Assembly: GCA_031380225.1 (NCBI GenBank)
Contig: JANNFX010000156.1
Location: forward strand, 1 to 44,703
Origin: JANNFX01 sp031380225
GTDB taxonomy: Bacteria; Pseudomonadota; Alphaproteobacteria; Rhizobiales; Hyphomicrobiaceae
Length of the DNA stretch: 44,703 bases
Reading direction: 5' to 3'
A program made the translations under genes and the position numbers. The notes beneath the pieces were generated by a model. It saw only the letters and a program-made list of their open reading frames with translations. It was not told where the DNA came from and did not search any database. Position 1 is the first letter of the stretch. Every line of letters begins with the position of its first letter. Below are positions 34,324 to 41,438 of this stretch, piece by piece.

Positions 34324-35598
34324 ATGGCAGAGCCGCACACCAGTTCCTATTACGCCGCAACCCGCAACGATCATACGGCGTATCCGCGGCTCGATGGATC
34401 GTTGACGGCCGACGTGTGCGTCGTCGGCGGTGGATTTTCGGGCGTCGCAACAGCTTTGACGCTGGCGGAGCGCGGCTATTCAGTTGTGCTGCTCGAAGCC
34501 AACCGCATTGGCTGGGGCGCGTCGGGCCGCAATGGCGGGCAGGTCATTGCCGGCATTAGCGGCGAACACGCGATCAAAAAGCAACTCGGCAAGGATGGCC
34601 GCAAACTGCTGGCTGATATCCGTTATCGAGGCAACGAGATCATCGCCTCGCGCGTGATGAAGTACGGCATCACGTGCGATATCAAATCGGGCTGGATGGA
34701 AGTTGCAGCGCGCGAAAAGCACATGATAGCGCTGCGCGAGCATTATCAGGAGTGCGTCGCCGAAGGGCAGGGCAAGCATCTCGAACTCATCGAAAAGCGC
34801 GACATACAAAGCGTTATCGGTAGCGACGCCTATTACGGAGCCTTCGTTGATCGCAAGAGCGGGCACTTGCATCCATTGAACTTAGTGCTTGGTGAAGCCC
34901 GCGCTGCAGCTGGACTCGGCGTCAAGATCTTCGAAGATTCAAGCGTCATTGAAATGGCCGGTGGCGCCAAGCCGTTTGCGCGCACGGACTACGGCCGGGT
35001 CGATGCCAAGATCATCGTATTGGCAGGCGATACCGATCACAAATTTGGCCGCGGTCGCTTGCGGGGACAGCTTTTCCCCACAGGCAGCTACATCGTCGCC
35101 ACCGAACCGTTGAGCGACAACATGGCGAAGGACGTTCTGCCGCAAGATTTCGCGGTGGCCGATAGCAACATCGTTCTCGATTACTACCGGTTGACGGCTG
35201 ACAAGCGCATGCTGTTCGGCGGCCGCTGCAACTATTCGAACCGCGATCCGCGCGATCTGACGGAGACCATGAAGCCGAGGATGGTCGAGATTTTCCCGCA
35301 GTTGACGGGCGTCAAGATCGATTACTCCTGGGGCGGCCGCATCGGCATTGTACTCTCGCGCGCGCCAGCGATTGGGCGCATGGAAGATTCGATCTACTAC
35401 ATGCAGGGATATTGCGGCCACGGTGTCAACGCCACCCATATCGCTGCTGAGATCGTCTCTGACGCCATTTGCGGCGACACTCAAAAATTCGATTTGTTCA
35501 ACAGCCTGAAGCAATACCAATTGCCGGTCGGGCGCTGGGCCGGTAATCAAATGCTGGCGCTCGGAATGCTGTATTACAGAATGAAGGACAAGCTGTAA
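34324..35598 (+). CDS. puuB: FAD-dependent oxidoreductase, gamma-glutamylputrescine oxidase-like
   Basis: ATG 34324 is used; TTG 34312, overlapping the puuA stop, is possible. The 424-residue DAO-type flavoprotein begins its Rossmann fold at VCVVGGGFSGVATALTLA (about 31-48), then VVLLEANRIGWGASGRNGGQV with the flavin-binding GxSGRNGG pattern of the PuuB/OrdL group. Further motifs are YRLTADKRMLFGGR and the C-terminal FAD contact YYMQGYCGHGVNATHIAAE. In the Puu pathway this enzyme oxidises gamma-glutamylputrescine to the aldehyde. No aldehyde dehydrogenase (puuC) or gamma-Glu-GABA hydrolase (puuD) lies in the window. Confidence 0.9.
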   Translation: MAEPHTSSYYAATRNDHTAYPRLDGSLTADVCVVGGGFSGVATALTLAERGYSVVLLEANRIGWGASGRNGGQVIAGISGEHAIKKQLGKDGRKLLADIRYRGNEIIASRVMKYGITCDIKSGWMEVAAREKHMIALREHYQECVAEGQGKHLELIEKRDIQSVIGSDAYYGAFVDRKSGHLHPLNLVLGEARAAAGLGVKIFEDSSVIEMAGGAKPFARTDYGRVDAKIIVLAGDTDHKFGRGRLRGQLFPTGSYIVATEPLSDNMAKDVLPQDFAVADSNIVLDYYRLTADKRMLFGGRCNYSNRDPRDLTETMKPRMVEIFPQLTGVKIDYSWGGRIGIVLSRAPAIGRMEDSIYYMQGYCGHGVNATHIAAEIVSDAICGDTQKFDLFNSLKQYQLPVGRWAGNQMLALGMLYYRMKDKL

Positions 35599-35847
35599 TT
35601 ATTTGGCCGCCGCTTGTTGCGAGCGAACGGACCGAAGCAATCCTTTGATTTCCATTCGTAGGGCGGGGCCGGAATATTCATGTGGGCATTGCGGAGCGCA
35701 TATGATCATCGCTTACAGAGATCGTGAAAATAAGGATCTCCCGCCTCAATGCGGCGGTTCATATCCCAATCCATAACAGCAGTTTTCAGCACAACAAGAT
35801 CCATAGGCAGCCCGAAACCGATTGCCGGAATCAATTCCCAGCGCACG
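35599..35847. other. 249-base gap between converging puuB-like and moeA genes
   Basis: I see no gene longer than about 24 codons, no strong terminator and no repeat family member. A weak CCGC/GCGG stem lies near 35740-35756. Both flanking transcripts presumably end here. Confidence 0.4.
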
Positions 35848-37053
35848 TCAAAAATCGAGCATCAAAATGGAAACCTCGTCACCGGCTTTAGCGGCTGGCT
35901 GGCCAACCTCGCGCACGATCAGGCACGATGCTGCGGCGAGAGGTGAGACAAGCGAACTGTCTTGCGACGCGACCGGCGTAACGCGTGGCACGACACTCTG
36001 GCCGCTCTCCATCGTCGCCCGCATGTAGTGCGCGCGCGGGCCGTTGGCTTCGATTGGGGCCGTAACAATCGCCCGCGACGGTTGATCGGCAACGTCGGCA
36101 TGGCCGAGCATTTTGCGGATGAGCGGCACCAAGAACAATCGCCCGCAAATCATCGACGATACTGGATTTCCTGGCAGCCCCAGAACGCGCTGGGCACCTA
36201 AGCGGCCGAACATCATTGGCTTGCCGGGCCGCATTGCAATCTTCCAGAAGTCGAGCGCCATGCCCGCCGCCTGGAGAGCGGGCGCGACCAGATCATGATC
36301 GCCAACCGAGGCACCGCCGGTCGTGACCAGGATATCGGCGTCCTTCGCGAGCGCGATTTTCTCAGTCAGCGACGCGCGATTGTCCCGCGCGATGCCGAGC
36401 AGCACCGGGCCGCCACCAGCTCCGTCAACGAGTGCTGCAAGGCCATAGGAATTCGAGCACACAATCTGGTCGGGGCCAGGCGCTGTTCCAGGTAGCACCA
36501 ACTCATCCCCGGTTGCCAGAATGGCGACGCGTGGGCGGCGCCGGCAGGGCAGCGTCGCGTGTGCCATCGAAGCGGCCAATGTGATTGCGCGCGCATCGAG
36601 CACGCGCCCAGGCTCGAGCAACACGTCGCCTTCGCGGAAATCGATACCGCGCGCGCGCACGTTTTGATGCGGCGTTGCCGCTTCGCGCATGGTGATGCGT
36701 GCGCCGTCAACAGCCGTATCTTCTTGGATGACGACCGCGTCAGCGCCGCCAGGCATCGGTGCGCCCGTGAAAATCCTGACGCATTGTCCGGCTGTCATTG
36801 TGCCTTGAAATCGCCGTCCGGCGGCGGCTTCGCCGGTACAATTGAGCGTGACTGGAACGGTGGCAACATCCCGGCTGGAAACTGCATAGCCATCCATCGA
36901 TGACACATCGAATGGCGGCTGTGTCAGCTTGGCGGCAATAGGCGCGGCCAGTGTGCGTCCGCGCGCCGAAAGCAGTGTAACAGGTTCAGAAGCTGTCGCT
37001 GTGACGCCATCCAGAATGCGAGCCGTTGCATCACTGACCGAGAGCAGCGTCAT
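35848..37053 (-). CDS. moeA: Molybdopterin molybdenumtransferase MoeA
   Basis: MoeA inserts molybdate into adenylylated molybdopterin to complete the molybdenum cofactor. The 401-residue protein has FDVSSMDGYAV (about 49-59), the phosphate-binding loop TGGASVGDHDLV (about 240-251), and LGLPGNPVSS (about 288-297), with a C-terminal beta domain. It is the last gene of the trpC-moaC-moeA run, four bases after moaC. MoaA, MoaD/E and MogA are not in the window. Downstream 249 bases to puuB hold no clear gene or terminator. Confidence 0.96.
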   Translation of the reverse strand: MTLLSVSDATARILDGVTATASEPVTLLSARGRTLAAPIAAKLTQPPFDVSSMDGYAVSSRDVATVPVTLNCTGEAAAGRRFQGTMTAGQCVRIFTGAPMPGGADAVVIQEDTAVDGARITMREAATPHQNVRARGIDFREGDVLLEPGRVLDARAITLAASMAHATLPCRRRPRVAILATGDELVLPGTAPGPDQIVCSNSYGLAALVDGAGGGPVLLGIARDNRASLTEKIALAKDADILVTTGGASVGDHDLVAPALQAAGMALDFWKIAMRPGKPMMFGRLGAQRVLGLPGNPVSSMICGRLFLVPLIRKMLGHADVADQPSRAIVTAPIEANGPRAHYMRATMESGQSVVPRVTPVASQDSSLVSPLAAASCLIVREVGQPAAKAGDEVSILMLDF

Positions 37054-37057
37054 GGCG

Positions 37058-37555
37058 TTAGGGTTTCTCAGCTGGACGCGGCGGGGCAGAATATGTCCCA
37101 GACCGGCCGCCGGTCTTCTCGATCAGCCGGATACCTTCAAAGCTCATCGCTTTATCGGCGGCTTTGAGCATGTCGTAGAGTGTTAGGCAGGCGACCGACA
37201 CTGCTGTCAGCGCTTCCATCTCAACACCGGTTTGGCCTGCAACTTTAACTTCGGCGGTCACCAGGATGCCGGCTGGCGTGTAGCTCGGCTCAAAATCGAC
37301 GCTGACCTTGGTAATCGCCAACGGATGACAGAGCGGGATCAACTCATGCGTTTTCTTTGCCGCCATGATGCCGGCGATACGCGCGGTGGCCAGCACGTCG
37401 CCTTTTTTTGCGGTGCCGGTTTCGATCAGCGCCAGCGTGTCCGTGCTCATCGTAACAAAGCCTTCGGCGCGCGCTGTGCGGCTGGTGGCCGCCTTATCGG
37501 CCACGTCGACCATGTGCGCTTCACCTTTGGCATTCAGATGAGAAAGCTTGTTCAT
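37058..37555 (-). CDS. moaC: Cyclic pyranopterin monophosphate synthase MoaC
   Basis: MoaC converts 3',8-cyclo-7,8-dihydro-GTP to cyclic pyranopterin monophosphate, the second step of molybdenum cofactor synthesis. The 165-residue protein carries MVDVADKAATSRTARA (about 15-30), AGIMAAKKTHELIPLCHPL (about 62-80, with the conserved His pair region), and GVEMEALTAVSVACLTLYDM (blocks GVEMEALTAV and LTLYDMLKAAD). Its ATG overlaps the trpC stop by four bases, so it is translationally coupled to trpC. The cytoplasmic enzyme works as a hexamer in the family. Confidence 0.97.
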   Translation of the reverse strand: MNKLSHLNAKGEAHMVDVADKAATSRTARAEGFVTMSTDTLALIETGTAKKGDVLATARIAGIMAAKKTHELIPLCHPLAITKVSVDFEPSYTPAGILVTAEVKVAGQTGVEMEALTAVSVACLTLYDMLKAADKAMSFEGIRLIEKTGGRSGTYSAPPRPAEKP

Positions 37556-38367
37556 TTGGTTTTCGCCTTCGCCACGACCGGCGCCAACAGCGCTTGTGTT
37601 GCCGCCATCACGTCGTCCTGGCGCATCAGGCTTTCACCGACCAAGTAGGTGCCAACGCCCACTTTCGCCAGCCGCGCGATATCGTCCGGCGTAAAGATCC
37701 CGCTTTCGCTGATGACAATGCGATCCTTCGGCACGCGCGGCGCCAACCGCTCGGTGGTTTCGAGCGACACCACAAATGTTTTCAAATCGCGATTATTGAT
37801 GCCGATCATGGGGCATGGCAACTTAAGAGCGCGATCAAGTTCCTTGTCGTTATGAACCTCGACAAGGGCGTCCATTTTCCAATCGGCTGCAGCCGCGGCG
37901 AGGTCAGCGGCCAATGCGTCATCGACATCGGCCATGATGATCAGGATGCAATCGGCCCCCCACGCGCGGGCTTCGGCCACTTGATAAGTGTCAATCATAA
38001 AATCCTTGCGCAGCACCGGCAGATCGCAGGCGGCGCGCGCGTTGGTTAGAAATTCCGGCGCGCCTTGAAACGACGGCATGTCGGTGAGAATTGAAAGGCA
38101 GGCCGCGCCTCCAGCTTGATAGGCTTTGGCAAGCGCTGGCGGATCGAATTCGGCGCGGATCAGACCCTTCGACGGTGACGCCTTTTTGATTTCCGCAATC
38201 AAGGCCGGCCGCTTGGCTTTGAGCTTCGCCTCAATCGCCGCGGAAAACGAACGCACCCGCGGAGCCGAGCGGGCGTATTCTGAAATCACATGCAGCGGCT
38301 GGCGCACCTTGGCGGTGGCCACTTCTTCGCGCTTATAGGCGTGGATTTTAGCGAGAATATCTATCAT
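37552..38367 (-). CDS. trpC: Indole-3-glycerol phosphate synthase
   Basis: TrpC closes the indole ring from CdRP in tryptophan synthesis. The 271-residue TIM-barrel protein shows ALIAEIKKASPSKGLIR (about 55-71, catalytic Lys), SILTDMPSFQGAPEFL, VLRKDFMIDTYQV (about 118-130), GINNRDLKTF (about 188-197), and ISESGIFTPDDI. It is the monofunctional form without a TrpF fusion. It overlaps moaC by four bases and is separated from trpD by the small secreted-protein gene and its terminator, so it needs its own promoter in 38368-38490. The region holds no attenuator I recognise. Confidence 0.97.
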   Translation of the reverse strand: MIDILAKIHAYKREEVATAKVRQPLHVISEYARSAPRVRSFSAAIEAKLKAKRPALIAEIKKASPSKGLIRAEFDPPALAKAYQAGGAACLSILTDMPSFQGAPEFLTNARAACDLPVLRKDFMIDTYQVAEARAWGADCILIIMADVDDALAADLAAAAADWKMDALVEVHNDKELDRALKLPCPMIGINNRDLKTFVVSLETTERLAPRVPKDRIVISESGIFTPDDIARLAKVGVGTYLVGESLMRQDDVMAATQALLAPVVAKAKTK

Positions 38368-38492
38368 CGGCCCAACTTAGAATGGAACTCCCGCCGCTGG
38401 TAGAGGCGGCGGGCGCGATGGTCAAGGGCGAGCACCTGGTTTTTATCACGAGGTGGCTATGAAGCGGGCCGGGCGCAAGTGGCTATTGGGAC

Positions 38493-38530
38493 AAAAAAAA
38501 CCGGAGCCAGCAGGGGGGCCGGCTCCGGTC
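38493..38530 (-). terminator. Rho-independent terminator after the small secreted-protein gene
   Basis: On the minus strand, ACCGGAGCC (38522-38530) and GGCTCCGGT (38501-38509) form a perfect 9-bp stem around a C-rich loop, followed by a run of eight T. It ends the 38559-38864 transcript and insulates trpC from trpD read-through. Confidence 0.93.
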
Positions 38531-38558
38531 TCATTTACGCAACGAGGCGGGGGGTGCG

Positions 38559-38864
38559 TTAGTCGCGATCCTCGTAATAGTCTTCATTGTGGTTGCGGTG
38601 CGACCCGGCCACAATTGCCAAACCGAGAATGGCTGCAACGGCGCCGATAGCAAGGCCGCGGCCGCGGTGATGTTCACCATAATTGTCGTCATCGTCTCGA
38701 TAGACGCGCTGGCTGTAACCATAGCCAGAATTGTTTTGGTAGATGGTCGCTCTGTTGCCGCCATTATTGCGGTGATGCCATTCACCGGCAGTCGCAGCCG
38801 GCACGAAGCTTCCAGCAGCAAGCGCGGCCATCAGCACGGGTGAGATGAGCTTCTTGAGGTTCAT
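38559..38864 (-). CDS. Small exported Asp/His/Tyr-rich protein
   Basis: GGAGGA seven bases before ATG 38864 fixes the start; 101 residues. A clear signal peptide (MNLKKLISPVLMAALAAGSF, cleavage near PAATA) leads to a Asn/Gly/Tyr/Asp-rich segment (NNSGYGYSQRVYRDDDDN). A hydrophobic glycine-containing stretch follows (LAIGAVAAILGLAIVAGS), with an acidic His/Tyr tail HNEDYYEDRD. The hydrophobic part may be a membrane helix or glycine-zipper-like segment. Similar small proteins are common in Hyphomicrobiales without known function. Metal binding by the Asp/His runs is only a guess. It has its own terminator, and four phased 11-bp repeats lie upstream, so it is probably regulated separately from trp. 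Confidence 0.85.
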   Translation of the reverse strand: MNLKKLISPVLMAALAAGSFVPAATAGEWHHRNNGGNRATIYQNNSGYGYSQRVYRDDDDNYGEHHRGRGLAIGAVAAILGLAIVAGSHRNHNEDYYEDRD

Positions 38865-38959
38865 GGTGTGGTCCTCCACCTGATCCAGATCGGATTGACC
38901 GTCTGGGGTCGCGCGCCGGTTTTCCGGCAGCTTTCCAACCCGTGTCTAAGGGCTTGGTC

Positions 38960-38998
38960 TTGAACGCCATTTGAACGGCGGGTTCATCACCCATTCAT
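38960..38998. promoter_or_regulatory. Four 11-bp-phased TTGAAC/GTTCAT blocks upstream of the small secreted protein
   Basis: TTGAAC begins at 38960 and 38971, GTTCAT at 38982 and ATTCAT at 38993, with exactly 11 bases between starts. The first two blocks face opposite to the last two. Repeats spaced by one helical turn are typical of OmpR/PhoB-family response regulator sites. The cluster lies 96-134 bases upstream of the small-protein start and just beyond the trpD stop. Confidence 0.5.
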
Positions 38999-39016
38999 GT
39001 TGGCAGGCGCTACGAC

Positions 39017-40063
39017 TTAGGCGGCGCGCGACCCTGCAATAAGGCGCTCCAACGCAGCCGAGGCCGCACCGCTGTCGATCGAGTGCTGCGCGAGAAGCGC
39101 GCCACTTGCAATATCCGCCGCTTTGCCGCCGACGATCAATGCCGCAGCAGCGTTGAGCACAACAATATCGCGATACGCCCCCTTGGCGCCTCCGAGCACA
39201 TCGCGCAAAGCCCGTGCGTTGGTCTCCGCGTTGCCACCCTTCAAATCAATCAGCGTAGCGCGCTTCAGCCCGGCATCGGCGGGATTGAGTTCGAACGACA
39301 TGATATCGCCCTTGTGCAGCTCGGCGACCGTGGTCGGTCCAGTCGTGGTCAGCTCGTCGAGCCCGTCGTGGCCATGCACCACCCAAGCGTGGACCGAGCC
39401 AAGATTGCGCAGCACTTCGGCAATCGGCTCGACCAGCGATTTTGAATAGACGCCGATGACTTGCCGCGTCACACCTGCCGGATTGCACAGCGGACCCAGC
39501 ACATTGAACAGCGAGCGAAAGCCGAGTTCAGCCCTGACTGGCGCCCAAACTTTCATGGCGGGGTGATAGAGCGGCGCCCATAGAAATCCGACGCCAGTGT
39601 CAGAGATGCACCGCGCGATCTTGTCAGGTGGTCCGTCCAGCGTAACACCCAGCGCTGCGAGAACGTCAGACGCACCCGAAAGCGAAGACACCGACCGGTT
39701 GCCATGTTTGGCGACCTTGAGCCCCGCGCCAGCTGCGACGAACGCGGCGCAGGTCGAGACATTATAAGTGGCGTGACCATCGCCACCCGTGCCAACAATA
39801 TCAACGGCACCGGCAGGGGCTGCAACGCGAGTCATCTTATCGCGTAATAAACGCGCAGCACCCGTGATTTCCGCCACCGTCTCGCCGCGCATTTTGAGCG
39901 CCGTCAAAAACGCACCCATCTGCAATGGCGTCGCTGCTCCGCTCGTCATGGCGTCGATGGCGGCATAGGTCTCAGTTTCAGACAACGTCGTCCCGGACGA
40001 GACGCGGGCCAGCATGGCCTTGATATCAATTTCGGACGGGAAGGGCGAAGTTGGCGCTGTCAT
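39017..40063 (-). CDS. trpD: Anthranilate phosphoribosyltransferase
   Basis: TrpD joins anthranilate and PRPP in tryptophan synthesis. The 348-residue protein has the PRPP-binding DIVGTGGDGHATYNVST (about 83-99), AKHGNRSVSSLSGASDVL (about 118-135), GVGFLWAPLYHPAMK, and GPLCNPAGVTRQVIGVYS. Length is normal for the monofunctional enzyme. It lies ten bases downstream of trpG. It is not contiguous with trpC here, unlike in many relatives. Confidence 0.97.
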   Translation of the reverse strand: MTAPTSPFPSEIDIKAMLARVSSGTTLSETETYAAIDAMTSGAATPLQMGAFLTALKMRGETVAEITGAARLLRDKMTRVAAPAGAVDIVGTGGDGHATYNVSTCAAFVAAGAGLKVAKHGNRSVSSLSGASDVLAALGVTLDGPPDKIARCISDTGVGFLWAPLYHPAMKVWAPVRAELGFRSLFNVLGPLCNPAGVTRQVIGVYSKSLVEPIAEVLRNLGSVHAWVVHGHDGLDELTTTGPTTVAELHKGDIMSFELNPADAGLKRATLIDLKGGNAETNARALRDVLGGAKGAYRDIVVLNAAAALIVGGKAADIASGALLAQHSIDSGAASAALERLIAGSRAA

Positions 40064-40073
40064 CGATCAATAT

Positions 40074-40679
40074 TCACGCCGCCGGCTTCAATTTGCGCTG
40101 TGGATTCATGCCCGCCAATTCGAGGAAGTTCGCGAGCAGCGCGTGGCCTTGCTCAGACGCTATACTTTCAGGATGGAACTGGACGCCATGCGCTGGCAGC
40201 GTCTTATGCGCCAACCCCATGATGAGACCATCAGCCGTCTCGGCCGTGATCTCAAGACAATCGGGCAGCGTCTTCCGCTCGACGATCAGTGAATGATAGC
40301 GCGTGATTTGGAACGTTTTCGGCAGCCCTTTGAACACACTCTTGCCGGTGTTGGTGATCGCCGACAGTTTGCCGTGCATGGGTTCGGGTGCTCGGATCAC
40401 CTTGCCGCCATAGACTTGCCCGATCGACTGATGACCGAGGCAGACGCCAAGCAGCGGGATTTTGTGTTCCCCCGCGGCGGCGATTAAGTCGAGGCAAATG
40501 CCAGCTTCATTCGGCGTGCACGGCCCCGGCGACAGGACTATAGCTGATGGTTTTTTCTTGATCACCTCAGCGGTGGTGATCTTGTCATTGCGATGCACCT
40601 CCGACACGGCGCCGAGCTCGCCCAGATAGTGCACGAGATTATAGGTGAAGCTGTCGTAGTTATCGATCAGAAGCAGCAT
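40074..40679 (-). CDS. trpG: Anthranilate synthase component II (glutamine amidotransferase)
   Basis: TrpG supplies ammonia from glutamine to TrpE. The 201-residue class I amidotransferase shows DNYDSFTYNLVHYLGELGA (blocks DNYDSFTYNLV), ALVLSP-like IVLSPGPCTP, the nucleophile Cys in GVCLGHQSIGQ (about 78-88), and the late HPESIASEQG completing the triad. Such proteins can also serve aminodeoxychorismate synthase (PabA). The trp context favours TrpG. It precedes trpD by ten bases. Its upstream 140 bases contain a palindromic repeat, and no Shine-Dalgarno sequence is obvious. Confidence 0.96.
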   Translation of the reverse strand: MLLLIDNYDSFTYNLVHYLGELGAVSEVHRNDKITTAEVIKKKPSAIVLSPGPCTPNEAGICLDLIAAAGEHKIPLLGVCLGHQSIGQVYGGKVIRAPEPMHGKLSAITNTGKSVFKGLPKTFQITRYHSLIVERKTLPDCLEITAETADGLIMGLAHKTLPAHGVQFHPESIASEQGHALLANFLELAGMNPQRKLKPAA

Positions 40680-40699
40680 GGGTTGAGCAATCGTCGTAA

Positions 40700-40759
40700 G
40701 TTGGGTTAGCGCGGCTGAGACCGCTGTTGGATAATACTATGATCCGCGCGTAACCCAAC
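40700..40759. repeat. Intergenic inverted repeat (GTTGGGTTA...TAACCCAAC)
   Basis: GTTGGGTTAGCGCGG (40700-40714) and CCGCGCGTAACCCAAC (40744-40759) are inverted arms around about 29 bases. They resemble the element at 25-165. It lies between trpG and sixA, where the trpG promoter would be expected if sixA is not co-transcribed. Confidence 0.7.
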
Positions 40760-40819
40760 AAAAATGTCAATGACGGTCTAAAAGCCATATCAAGGCACGA
40801 TGTCTCCGAGCGTCCGTGG

Positions 40820-41320
40820 CTACAGACTATGGGGGTGGGGGCCCCGGCGCGTCGCGTCGTCGCGCCATTCGCGGGTTTTATTGCTCAGTACGTCGCGTGC
40901 GGCGGTCGGAAATTTATCAGCAACCGCAGCCAGCGCGGCCTTATCGCCGGAACCGGCCAACTCGAACGCTAAGATCTGATGTCCCGGATTATGACCGACC
41001 ATGAGAACATGCGGTTCCGATGCGGGCAGCCGTTGAATGCAATCGAGCATCTGCACCGGCGGCGCGAGATACAACTTTTCATCATAGATCACGTTTGGTA
41101 CCGGCGTGCCGAGTTCAGGCAATACGAGATCGAGCGTCTGGCGTGTGCGGGTCGCAGCCGAACACAAAATCAATGTTGGCTTAATGCCGGCAGTTCGCAT
41201 GGCGCGGCCCATTCGGGGCGCCGCCTCAAGACCTCGCGGCGCAAGTGGCCGCTCGAAGTCCGAAGAGCCAACATCATCCCACGATGATTTGGCATGACGA
41301 AGGAGAGAAAGCGTCAGCAT
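40820..41320 (-). CDS. SixA-type histidine phosphatase
   Basis: The 166-residue protein is a small histidine phosphatase of the SixA type. LLRHAKSSWDD places the phosphate-accepting His9 in the RHG-like motif. ERPLAPRGLEAAPRMG, SAATRTRQTLDLV and the second catalytic His in MVGHNPGHQIL complete the site. SixA in E. coli dephosphorylates phosphohistidine in the HPt domain or the nitrogen PTS. The target here is unknown. The last ~20 residues (TREWRDDATRRGPHPHSL) are shorter and more polar than usual. The gene sits between trpE and trpG, an unusual place, with gaps of about 118 and 140 bases, each holding a palindrome. Confidence 0.88.
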   Translation of the reverse strand: MLTLSLLRHAKSSWDDVGSSDFERPLAPRGLEAAPRMGRAMRTAGIKPTLILCSAATRTRQTLDLVLPELGTPVPNVIYDEKLYLAPPVQMLDCIQRLPASEPHVLMVGHNPGHQILAFELAGSGDKAALAAVADKFPTAARDVLSNKTREWRDDATRRGPHPHSL

Positions 41321-41357
41321 GATCAGGAGCCTGTCACAAACATGCGAAACCTATAAG

Positions 41358-41387
41358 CCGTCATTCCAGCCTGCGCCGGAATGACGG
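41358..41387. repeat. Intergenic palindrome CCGTCATTCC...GGAATGACGG
   Basis: A perfect 10-bp stem (41358-41367 with 41378-41387) with a 10-base loop AGCCTGCGCC. This is a well-known type of dispersed repeat in alphaproteobacterial genomes. It lies between trpE and sixA, where it could also act as a transcript-end or stabilising hairpin. Confidence 0.8.
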
Positions 41388-41438
41388 GGAAGATCCGACA
41401 AAAGAACCAAGCGTCAGTTGCTCAACTAAAGTCCAGTC

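Noticed and set aside
40820..40900. Possible frameshift at the 3' end of the SixA-like gene
   Set aside because: The polar tail is odd, but neither alternative frame restores a family-like C-terminus before a stop.
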